64,000 nt of DNA from Thermoplasmata archaeon (GTDB taxonomy: Archaea; Thermoplasmatota; Thermoplasmata; Methanomassiliicoccales; Methanomethylophilaceae). How positions within the stretch are numbered: position 1 is the first letter of the stretch; each line of letters opens with the position of its first letter. Where the stretch lies: positions 1 through 64,000 of the forward strand of contig SUSY01000005.1 in the NCBI GenBank assembly GCA_015063185.1, written 5' to 3'. Shown here one piece after another: positions 35,832-42,945 of this stretch. The notes under the pieces are model-generated. The model saw only the letters and a list, made by a program, of their open reading frames with translations, was not told the origin of the DNA and searched no databases. The position numbers and the translations under genes are program-made.

Positions 35832-36251
35832 TCACATGCCCTCGAGCATGACCAACAGTTCAGGAATCGACCTTGCGATTCCGAACTCCAACGCACCTTC
35901 CAACATCATATTGTCCCCGCCTAGTTCGGACACCCTCGAATCGGTCTTGAGGCCTACACATATCTTGCCCTTTGCGTACGCATATCCAAGTTCGAAGCTG
36001 GCACCCTCATCTGGAACCCTTCCGTCCATTATGAACAGGAACGTGTCACAACGATCAATCGCAGCCACATCATCCAGGAACACGGACCTCCTCCCCTCCT
36101 TACCGGTGACCGGCGAGAGGTCGACATCGAGCGTGTTCTCCTGGGGGAGGAAGATCTCGTGCCCATTCTGTCTCAAGATTAGTGCCAGATGTTTATTGAA
36201 ATCCAATTCTGCTTTGCAGAACAGCGGTGCTGCGAAATATATCGAAGCCAT
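35832..36251 (-). CDS. Nucleoside 2-deoxyribosyltransferase-family protein
   Basis: A 139-residue Rossmann-like protein of the nucleoside 2-deoxyribosyltransferase superfamily: YFAAPLFCKAELDFNKHLAL (N-terminal loop), LPQENTLDVD, AIDRCDTFLFIMDGRVPDEG (core strand with catalytic-site residues), ASFELGYAYAKGK (the SFELGYA motif including the Glu). Members exchange bases or hydrolyse deoxynucleotides. It is the first gene of a leftward run with HMG-CoA reductase downstream; the functional link, if any, is unclear. Confidence 0.85.
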   Translation of the reverse strand: MASIYFAAPLFCKAELDFNKHLALILRQNGHEIFLPQENTLDVDLSPVTGKEGRRSVFLDDVAAIDRCDTFLFIMDGRVPDEGASFELGYAYAKGKICVGLKTDSRVSELGGDNMMLEGALEFGIARSIPELLVMLEGM

Positions 36252-36327
36252 ATGCCATAATCGCGATTGGCACTTTTAACTATGCCTATCGGGGACATCA
36301 TTACGATGGTTTAAGAACAGCCAAGTA

Positions 36328-36969
36328 ATGTCACAGGACATGGCAGAACCGGGATATGAAGCCAGAAGGAAAGCGGAGAATCAGAGAGCCAGTGGTAACA
36401 TAGATGGTGCCATCGAGACATTAGAGGCATATCTATACACCGACCCACACAACTGCAGGGTCAGGATGGATCTCGCGAGGTTGTACATCATCGAGAAGGA
36501 CAACAAGGACTTCGGAATGGTCCAACTGGACGCTATCTTGGACATAGACCCGGAATATGACGATGCCAGGAAAGCATTGGTGTCCGTACTCAAGAACAAC
36601 AAAAGGTACAACAAGGAGACATGCGAGCACTTCGACATCCTCCTTCCCAAATACCCTAACGACCTGGCACTGTTACATACATACGGTACGTTCTGCAGAG
36701 AACAACTCCTAGACTTCGATAAGGCCAGAGAAGCATTCGAGACCTGCGTGGAAAAAGAACCGAAGAACGTCATGTACCGCCTTAGCCTCGCAAGCCTATT
36801 GGTGAACGACCTCAGGATGTACGATACCGGCAGGGAACATCTCATGGTCGCGAACCAGCTGCAACCCGGAAACAAGAAGACACAGGATGCCTTGAAGAGA
36901 CTCCAGAAGAAGAAGTTCCAGGGAGACAAGGGCCCAAAGAAGGGATTCCTGACAAGATTCGTGAAATAG
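36328..36969 (+). CDS. TPR-repeat protein
   Basis: A 213-residue soluble protein made of about five tetratricopeptide repeats (RASGNIDGAIETLEAYLYTD; DNKDFGMVQLDAILDIDPEY; YPNDLALLHTYGTFCREQLL), with a basic C-terminal tail (KRLQKKKFQGDKGPKKG). TPR proteins mediate protein-protein contacts; no partner is indicated. The ATG at 36328 may be replaced by the ATG at 36340 (MAEPGYEARRKAE), as only the latter part is repeat-like. Confidence 0.8.
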   Translation: MSQDMAEPGYEARRKAENQRASGNIDGAIETLEAYLYTDPHNCRVRMDLARLYIIEKDNKDFGMVQLDAILDIDPEYDDARKALVSVLKNNKRYNKETCEHFDILLPKYPNDLALLHTYGTFCREQLLDFDKAREAFETCVEKEPKNVMYRLSLASLLVNDLRMYDTGREHLMVANQLQPGNKKTQDALKRLQKKKFQGDKGPKKGFLTRFVK

Positions 36970-37034
36970 ACTCTACATCCATGTTCTTGACGTTAATATA
37001 AATATTTCAAAACCACTAATCGGAGACGATACAC

Positions 37035-37577
37035 ATGGCAAACATCAAAGGAACCCAGACCGAGAAAAATCTCATGATCGCTTTCGGTGGAGAGAGCGAG
37101 GCCAGAAACAAGTACACCTACTACGCATCCCAGGCAAAGAAGGAAGGGTACGAACAGATTGCAGCGATCTTCCTCGAGACCGCCGACAACGAGAAGGAGC
37201 ACGCAAAACTCTGGTTCAAGCAGCTTCACGGAGGATCCGTTCCCGACACCATCACCAACCTCAAGGATGCAGCAGCCGGGGAGAAGTATGAGTGGACCGA
37301 GATGTACGCCGAAATGGCCAAGACCGCAAGGGCCGAGGGATTCAACGACATCGCGGACCTCTTCGACGGCGTTGCAAGGATTGAGAAGGAGCATGAGGAG
37401 AGATATCTTGCACTCCTGAAGAACGTCGAGGACGGAGCAGTATTCGAGAGGGACGGCGTCACCGTTTGGAAATGCCGCAACTGCGGACACCTCCACATCG
37501 GAAAGGAAGCACCCGAGCTATGTCCTGTATGTAAGCACCCCCGCTCCTACTTCGAGATCAGGGCAACCAACTGGTGA
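37035..37577 (+). CDS. rbr: Rubrerythrin
   Basis: A 180-residue non-haem iron peroxidase. The N-terminal ferritin-like domain has [20 protein letters not shown] and [15 protein letters not shown] (diiron Glu and His), repeated in the second half ([15 protein letters not shown]). The C-terminal rubredoxin-like domain carries [20 protein letters not shown], CxxC...CxxC for one iron. It reduces hydrogen peroxide in strict anaerobes. A TATA box taatataaatatttc lies about 35 bases upstream and a terminator follows. Confidence 0.97.
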   Translation: MANIKGTQTEKNLMIAFGGESEARNKYTYYASQAKKEGYEQIAAIFLETADNEKEHAKLWFKQLHGGSVPDTITNLKDAAAGEKYEWTEMYAEMAKTARAEGFNDIADLFDGVARIEKEHEERYLALLKNVEDGAVFERDGVTVWKCRNCGHLHIGKEAPELCPVCKHPRSYFEIRATNW

Positions 37578-37586
37578 AACCCAACA

Positions 37587-37604
37587 CCCGCGGAGAACCG
37601 CGGG
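37587..37604 (+). terminator. GC-rich hairpin after rubrerythrin
   Basis: CCCGCGG-AGAA-CCGCGGG (7 bp) ten bases after the stop, followed by ccataacccttttaattcttt, whose TATA-like part probably drives the next gene. Confidence 0.65.
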
Positions 37605-37641
37605 CCATAACCCTTTTAATTCTTTCTACATACACCGTCGC

Positions 37642-37881
37642 ATGGCAGATCAGATCGATTACACCAAGATCATGGCTAACGAGGCATACCTCGACAAAGA
37701 GAACGGTCGTTGCAGACTCAATCACCTCCTCTGTGAGGGTGGCGACTGCCGCAGGTGCAACTTCATCACCGACAGTTCCCTCATGCTGGTCCTCGAGAAC
37801 ATCATGCACGAGCTCAAGCACATGCAGGGCCAGTGTGGATGCGAGGAACACGGTTGCGGTTGCGACTGCGGTTGCGAGTGA
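37642..37881 (+). CDS. Small Cys-rich metal-binding-like protein
   Basis: A 79-residue protein with ten cysteines: 24, 31, 36, 39 in the middle (CRLNHLLCEGGDCRRC) and 65, 67, 72, 74, 76, 78 in a C-terminal C-x-C tail rich in His, Gly and Asp (CGCEEHGCGCDCGC). The central part between is helical. The tail recalls metallothionein-like metal-binding peptides. It has its own promoter-like cttttaattc directly after the rubrerythrin terminator, and position suggests a role in iron or oxidative stress, though that is inference. No family is recognised. Confidence 0.75.
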   Translation: MADQIDYTKIMANEAYLDKENGRCRLNHLLCEGGDCRRCNFITDSSLMLVLENIMHELKHMQGQCGCEEHGCGCDCGCE

Positions 37882-37951
37882 TAACCGACAAATATGGGGC
37901 ATCCGCCCCTCAACCCATTATTGACGAAATATGCTGATATCCTGACCTCCT

Positions 37952-38537
37952 ATGTCGTACGAGAAAGCTCCACGCAAGACAGATGTAAGGACCATCAGGA
38001 CAAGAGCATCCATCAAGAACGCGTTACTGTCCCTATTGGAGGAAAACCCTCTCAATGAGATCAGCGTGAAGGATATATGCGACCACATCAGCGTCAACCG
38101 TACGACATTCTACACACACTTCAAGAACATAGGGGGTCCTTGACGAAACCCTCGATGGGTTCCTTCATGATGAGGAACCCTCCATCAGAACATACAGATG
38201 CAACATATCCTGCAAGGATGAGTACAATTGCCCATACGGGATATGCGACAAGGTGCGTAACGACCCCAGGTATGCAAAGATACTGTTCAACGATTCCCTG
38301 AGGCAATACATAATCGAGAAGATAGCATCCAAATCCAAGGACAAATACATCCGCAGTCTCGTGGAACAATGCGATCTCACGGAGGTCGAAGCGGACTACA
38401 TATTCCATTTCCAACTCAACGGCTGTCTTGCCATCAACAAGAGGATCAATGAAACAGGGTACGAAGATGGCGAGAAGATCAATCGCATGATCGCCTCCTT
38501 CATACAGGGTGGACTCACACACTTTCAGAAGTATTGA
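37952..38537 (+). pseudogene. TetR-family regulator frameshifted at a G5 run
   Basis: The N-terminal frame ends soon after the helix-turn-helix (TRASIKNALLSLLEENPLNE ... ISVNRTTFYTHFKNIG). Removing one G from the run 38132-38136 restores a continuous reading through VLDETLDGFLHDEEPSIRTY, RCNISCKDEYNCPYGICD into the C-terminal frame ending at 38537 (RQYIIEKIASKSKDKYIRSL). The repaired protein would be about 195 residues, the usual TetR length, with a ligand domain containing a Cys cluster (C-x3-C-x5-C-x4-C). It precedes broken feoAB. Recent pseudogene, assembly error or slippage gene. Confidence 0.8.
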
Positions 38538-38557
38538 ACACCATTCTGTACCGTGTA

Positions 38558-38569
38558 GGAAAGTTTTCC
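38558..38569 (+). promoter_or_regulatory. Possible operator upstream of the feoAB remnant
   Basis: Inverted repeat GGAAA-GT-TTTCC within taggaaagttttccctaac, immediately before the TATA-like cctttaaaag. Placement fits a repressor site, perhaps for an iron-dependent regulator, but the match to known metal-regulator boxes is weak. Confidence 0.3.
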
Positions 38570-38618
38570 CTAACCTTTAAAAGAATTTTACCACACTGTG
38601 TAGTATAAAGGTGAAATC

Positions 38619-39446
38619 GTGGGGAATGGGATTGCTCTTTCCGATATAGGGCCCTCCAAGACCCTCAGAATCTCCGACATCAGAACCGATGACAAATCCC
38701 TGGAGAACAGATTGATGGGCATGGGCTTCATTCCCGGAAGGGAACTAGAACTTCTACAGACGATATCCAAAAAAGGAGGTTCTTCGACGTTTCGTGTGGG
38801 CCAGCAGTTTTTGTGATATGGATCCGATCGAAACGACCTCTCGACGCACCCGATAGGACGATGTTGTGTTCACTTGGAACATACAGCCTTCTTGCCAACT
38901 CACCTGATGAAAAGATACTGATCGAGTCCATTATGGACCACTCATTACCCAAGGAGAGCACGTGCCTATCCATGGAATTGCCCCTGTTACAGATACCGTC
39001 CCTACGCAACGTGTCGATGAAGATGTGGATGAGGAGCAAGGACTTCTTCAGACTGGCGATCCCGTTCCTGATCGTCGGTGCCACGTTGATAGAGATACTG
39101 GTCCATTTTGGGGCATTGGATGCTCTCGTGGAACCCACGTCATGGCTGACAGTCGATAGCTGGGTCTTCCAGCCGTGACGATCATTGCATTCATCGCAGG
39201 GATCATCAGGCGCGAGATGGCATACGGTGTACTGCTGGTACTGGCAGGTTCGACTCCGTTCGATCAGTTCATGACCTCGGACCAATTCATCGTATTCGGT
39301 ATCGTCATGGCACTATTCATGCCATGCTTTGCATCCATGGTGTCGATGAAACAGGAATTGGGAAAAAGGGATTGTTGGTCATAGTGGGATCGTGCATCCT
39401 TATATCCGTACTAGTAGGGACGTTGTTCAATCACATGGTCCTCTAA
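38619..39446 (+). pseudogene. Decayed ferrous-iron transport genes feoA-feoB
   Basis: The GTG at 38619, preceded by ggtga, begins a FeoA domain (LENRLMGMGFIPGRELELLQ, STFRVGQQF). Directly after it come only pieces of FeoB: STCLSMELPLLQIPSLRNVS and DFFRLAIPFLIVGATLIEIL (C-terminal Gate/core membrane region) in one frame, LGLPAVTIIAFIAGIIRREM and MALFMPCFASMVSMKQELG in a second, and a final helix LLVIVGSCILISVLVGTLFN in a third. The GTPase domain and the first membrane half are missing, and at least two frame changes occur (near 39160 and in the A5 run 39363-39367). The transporter cannot be made from this locus. Confidence 0.85.
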
Positions 39447-39455
39447 TGAAAAGAA

Positions 39456-39474
39456 GGGTGGGCCATGCCCACCC
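39456..39474. terminator. Hairpin between convergent feo remnant and MFS gene
   Basis: GGGTGGGC-CAT-GCCCACCC (8 bp), ten bases after the feoB remnant stop and 24 bases from the opposing MFS stop; usable on both strands. Confidence 0.6.
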
Positions 39475-39497
39475 GTTTATGGAGTTTTGATACACTA

Positions 39498-40799
39498 TCA
39501 GTCCTTACCCTTCTCGACGGAGAGGAATGCGCAGACAGAAGCGATGATCATCATGACGAATGCCATGAGCCAGAGTGTCTGATACTGTGCAAGGGTCTGA
39601 TCAGAGACGATGAAACCCGCAACGGTGATCAGGATCGCACCACCTGCGAATGGGAACAAATTCAATGCCGCAGTGGACGTTCCAGCCATCGCAATGGGAT
39701 ACAACTCCTTGATCTGTGCATAGGATACGACGAAGAATCCTCCAAAGAATCCAAACAGGAAATTGATCACATACTGGATTGCAGCGTTCTCGACCATATC
39801 CGTGCCGGAAAGTGCCCATATTAGACCCCAAATGATCGTGTATGCCACAGTACCGATGATGATGACCTTCCTTCTGGACTTGAGTACCTTATCGGAAAGC
39901 CTTCCTGCCAACGGACAACCGACAACCATTCCCACACCTACCATGGTGATGAACATACTGTAGGTGGATGCGTCGAATCCTCCGACATTCTTATAGAAGC
40001 CTCCTGCCTGGGATGCCTGCCAAAGCATGATGGTTCCATACATGAAGAAGAACCATAAGGCCAATGGCCAAAACTTCCTCCCGCTGGTGAATGTGAGTTT
40101 GAGTGCCTCGACAGTTCCCATCTTAGTGGAAGTGGACTCCTTGATGGGTTCGCCGGTCTCCTCGGACACGATCTCCTCGATTCCTGGAAGATCCATTTCC
40201 TTCGGATGATTCCTTACGATGAACCATGTAAGGCCTCCGATCACCAACGTGATGATGGATAGAACGATGTAGGTCATCTCGATTCCGAGGGAATCCATCA
40301 TGAGGACCATGGGTGTGGCGGCGGCGATACCTCCGACATTACCGACCAACAATAGAATTCCGCTCATACTAGCGAACTCATCCTTCCTGAACCAGACGGC
40401 GAGGACCTTCATAATCGGAATGTAGATGACGGCCGCACCGATACCGATGATGAACTTACCTGCGATCATCATGTTGAAGTTGTCCATAGGTTCCGCGAAA
40501 GCGCACATCAGAGAACCGATGGCGAGGATGATGATGAATGCAGAAGCGGCCTGCCTCGGACCCATCTTATCCGTCAGTATACCACTGGGGATCTGCATCA
40601 ACGTATATGCATAGAGGTATGCCGAAGCAAGGAGTGCCACCTCCGCAGCACCTACACCGAAGGCATCCTGGAGAGTACTGGATATCGAACCTCCGGTGGT
40701 CCTGTGGAAGTACACGAAGAAATACGCTATCGCAAGTACGACGAAGATCAACCAACGATAGCTGAGCACCTTGCTCTTCTTATTTGGATCTATTGCCAT
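39498..40799 (-). CDS. MFS transporter of the methyltransferase regulon
   Basis: A 433-residue major facilitator with 12 predicted helices. The N-terminal half includes FVYFHRTTGGSISSTLQDAF and the loop 2-3 motif SGILTDKMGPRQ; a hydrophilic central loop (DLPGIEEIVSEETGEPIKES) separates halves. The gene shares a perfect 12-bp palindrome upstream with the methyltransferase gene at 41694-42725, so import of a methylated substrate or its precursor is plausible but unproven. A TATA element (ctatatacc on the coding strand, about 40866-40874) lies just downstream of the palindrome. Confidence 0.85.
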   Translation of the reverse strand: MAIDPNKKSKVLSYRWLIFVVLAIAYFFVYFHRTTGGSISSTLQDAFGVGAAEVALLASAYLYAYTLMQIPSGILTDKMGPRQAASAFIIILAIGSLMCAFAEPMDNFNMMIAGKFIIGIGAAVIYIPIMKVLAVWFRKDEFASMSGILLLVGNVGGIAAATPMVLMMDSLGIEMTYIVLSIITLVIGGLTWFIVRNHPKEMDLPGIEEIVSEETGEPIKESTSTKMGTVEALKLTFTSGRKFWPLALWFFFMYGTIMLWQASQAGGFYKNVGGFDASTYSMFITMVGVGMVVGCPLAGRLSDKVLKSRRKVIIIGTVAYTIIWGLIWALSGTDMVENAAIQYVINFLFGFFGGFFVVSYAQIKELYPIAMAGTSTAALNLFPFAGGAILITVAGFIVSDQTLAQYQTLWLMAFVMMIIASVCAFLSVEKGKD

Positions 40800-40883
40800 T
40801 GATATTCCTCCTTAACCTTGGGCAAGGATCGGGGAGTCATACCTGCATAATCCATGTGTTTCGAAGGTATATAGTACCTATTT

Positions 40884-40895
40884 CGAACATGTTCG
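40884..40895. promoter_or_regulatory. Palindromic operator CGAACATGTTCG (MFS / regulator intergenic)
   Basis: Perfect 12-bp palindrome, 14 bp with flanking T/A, in the divergent region between the MFS gene and the HTH gene. It lies about 10-20 bases upstream of the MFS TATA box and about 22 bases upstream of the HTH gene TATA (actaaatag). The identical core recurs at 42798-42809, so it is probably the binding site of the regulator encoded alongside. Confidence 0.7.
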
Positions 40896-40948
40896 ATGAA
40901 TTTTTCCCAAAAAACAACCACTAAATAGCCTATTTCCTATACCTTAGT

Positions 40949-41629
40949 ATGCATTATGTGAAGATGATGATCGACAGGAGGATCAACGGTATCACCCCAG
41001 ACGGACACCCCTGTCATCAGTTGCTACCTATTTCCTACGACAGCCCGGGGCTCACTGTCAAGATCGTACAGTGCTCGTTCCTGTCCGAAGGAGCAGGGTG
41101 TTCCATCATCAAACTCACAGATACTGATGGGGAGTATGAAGATGCCCTTCACAATTACTCTAATACCGATATCAAGGGGGAATGTTCAGTCATCAAGATC
41201 TCCAGGAACAGATATCTGGCTACGGTGATGAACAACAACTGTGAACTGGCACAGATCCTGTCCCGTTCCGGATGTTTCCTGACATCTGCAATACCTTCCG
41301 ATGACAACCTGATCTATTGGGATGTGTTCGCACCCAACAACAGGTACATCTCCAACCTCATCGAGACCATGAAAGAACATGGTTACGGTGTCACCAGACT
41401 CTCTTCCAAAGAATATGATGAGGAAAATGTCCTCACAAAGAGACAGGAAGAGATCATCAGGTACGCATTCGACAACGGATACTACGAGGTACCGAAGAAG
41501 ATCAACCTGGATGACATCGCAGAGAAGTTCGATATTTCCAAATCCACCGCGAGCGTGATCATACGTGATGCGGAGAAGAAACTGATAACGCTCTGTCTTC
41601 AGACCGATATGTTTACAGAGAAGGTGTGA
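40949..41629 (+). CDS. HTH_10 (bacterio-opsin activator-type) transcriptional regulator
   Basis: A 226-residue regulator of the COG3413 Bat/HTH_10 class. The N-terminal about 150 residues form a sensor-like alpha/beta domain with several Cys (CHQLLP, VQCSFLSEGAGC, GECSVIKI, NNNCEL, SRSGCFL), which might respond to a cofactor or thiol. The C-terminal HTH is LTKRQEEIIRYAFDNGYYEV, then NLDDIAEKFDISKSTASVII. A TATA element places the transcript start at or just before the ATG, so it is probably leaderless. It sits between the MFS and methyltransferase genes, both bearing the palindrome, and likely controls them and itself. Confidence 0.85.
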   Translation: MHYVKMMIDRRINGITPDGHPCHQLLPISYDSPGLTVKIVQCSFLSEGAGCSIIKLTDTDGEYEDALHNYSNTDIKGECSVIKISRNRYLATVMNNNCELAQILSRSGCFLTSAIPSDDNLIYWDVFAPNNRYISNLIETMKEHGYGVTRLSSKEYDEENVLTKRQEEIIRYAFDNGYYEVPKKINLDDIAEKFDISKSTASVIIRDAEKKLITLCLQTDMFTEKV

Positions 41630-41633
41630 TGGT

Positions 41634-41663
41634 CCGTAGGCCATGTGTCCGCATGGCCCACGG
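41634..41663. terminator. Hairpin between convergent HTH and methyltransferase genes
   Basis: CCGTAGGCCATG / CATGGCCCACGG (12 positions, one mismatch, 6-nt loop) five bases after the regulator stop and 30 bases before the methyltransferase stop. Confidence 0.55.
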
Positions 41664-41693
41664 AGTTGTGGGATTGTTTAGGATTCCATAGTC

Positions 41694-42725
41694 TTAGGGT
41701 TTCTTGTAATTCCTGATGGCATTGACCATCGCCCATACATTCTCCTTCTTGATCATGGCCGACATACCGCAACCTGCGGAGATGATGTTGAAACCTGCAT
41801 CCGCACTTGCAATCGCTGCACTTGCGACCTCCTCCGGGGTTCCCATCAACAGGGGTTTGACGACTCCAACATTTCCAATGAGTGCTGCCCTCTTGTTCAC
41901 CAGTTCCACAGCCGCACGGGAATCGGTCTTCTCCTCGAGACTGCAACCGGTCGCACCGGACTTCAGCATGTTCGGCAACATTGGGAGCATGTCTCCACAG
42001 ATATGGAGGATCTGCATGGTCTCCTTCAACGGTTCATACACATACCTCAGGTTAGGAGCGGCGAACTCGTCGAACATGTCGGGAGAGATCATATCGTATG
42101 ATGCAGTAGGTTCGGACATCTGAATGGCATCCACACCGAGTTTCTCCACCTCCGTCAACCACATCCTCTCATAATCCGCTGCGAACTTGGCGAACCTGTG
42201 TGCCACATCCGGCTCGGTCAATGTCCAAAGGATCAAACCTTCGGTACCTGCGAGGTGTCCTGCGATGGTGAAGGGTCCGGTAACACCCAACAGTACAGGG
42301 AGATCGTCCTTCTTCTCCTTCAATACGATCTTGGACGATTCGTATACCTCGGCATTCCTTCCAAGCTTCATGATGTCCTTGGGGTCCGGCAGAACAAGGT
42401 CGGCATCCGGATCGCCCTTGTACGGACTCGACTTCACCATAGGTGTGGAATTCACCTTTCCAAGGTCGACCGTGCATCCGAGCGCTTCCGCCTCGTATGA
42501 GAGACAGTATGGTGTCCTGATGGACTCCAGACCAAGGAACTCGTATGCACCCAAGGCGATGTTCGCCATCAACCTAGCGGACTTGTGTGCATCCGGCCAG
42601 TAGGAATTGGTGTATTCCATCAACTCCGTTGTCGCCGTCGTGGTCATTCCACAAACTGGAGGTCTGTCGACATCCTTGCACCTCATCGCAAGCAGGAATC
42701 TTTCACGTGGAGTTAAGTCAGACAT
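41694..42725 (-). CDS. Methylcobamide:coenzyme M methyltransferase (MtaA/MtbA family)
   Basis: A 343-residue member of the uroporphyrinogen-decarboxylase-like family that moves a methyl group from a methylated corrinoid protein to coenzyme M in methylotrophic methanogenesis. Zinc ligands fit H241-x-C243 (LHICGD) and C319 (SAGCGM). The N-terminal TPRERFLLAMRCKDVDRPPV is typical. I start at the ATG at 42725 because gaggtgat is four bases upstream. MtaA (methanol) and MtbA (methylamines) cannot be told apart by eye. No substrate methyltransferase (MtaB, MtmB, MtbB, MttB) lies beside it; an MFS carrier and a regulator do. Confidence 0.9.
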   Translation of the reverse strand: MSDLTPRERFLLAMRCKDVDRPPVCGMTTTATTELMEYTNSYWPDAHKSARLMANIALGAYEFLGLESIRTPYCLSYEAEALGCTVDLGKVNSTPMVKSSPYKGDPDADLVLPDPKDIMKLGRNAEVYESSKIVLKEKKDDLPVLLGVTGPFTIAGHLAGTEGLILWTLTEPDVAHRFAKFAADYERMWLTEVEKLGVDAIQMSEPTASYDMISPDMFDEFAAPNLRYVYEPLKETMQILHICGDMLPMLPNMLKSGATGCSLEEKTDSRAAVELVNKRAALIGNVGVVKPLLMGTPEEVASAAIASADAGFNIISAGCGMSAMIKKENVWAMVNAIRNYKKP

Positions 42726-42797
42726 AGTTATCACCTCAGGTTTCTCTCCGATCTTGCCCAAAATGAATACGACTTGATCGATAGATAATGTACATTA

Positions 42798-42809
42798 CGA
42801 ACATGTTCG
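42798..42809. promoter_or_regulatory. Palindromic operator CGAACATGTTCG upstream of the methyltransferase gene
   Basis: Identical to the palindrome at 40884-40895, including the following ATG triplet on the plus strand. It lies about 73 bases upstream of the methyltransferase start and just upstream of the TATA-like cattatcta. Two perfect 12-mers within 2 kb around one regulator gene are unlikely by chance. Confidence 0.7.
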
Positions 42810-42945
42810 ATGCCCAAATAACGAAAATCAACGATTCCCCTGAGTTATCTTCTGTATAGGAAATGAAGTGCGAGCCATAAAAACCGAAAATGAAAGGATT
42901 TCGTGGAAGGGGTTTGAGGTACCGATGTCCCGAACGGAGCCGGGA

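Noticed and set aside
38813-39178. A separate small membrane-protein gene downstream of feoA
   Set aside because: Its residues align with the C-terminal part of FeoB and continue in other frames, so it is a piece of the decayed feoB.
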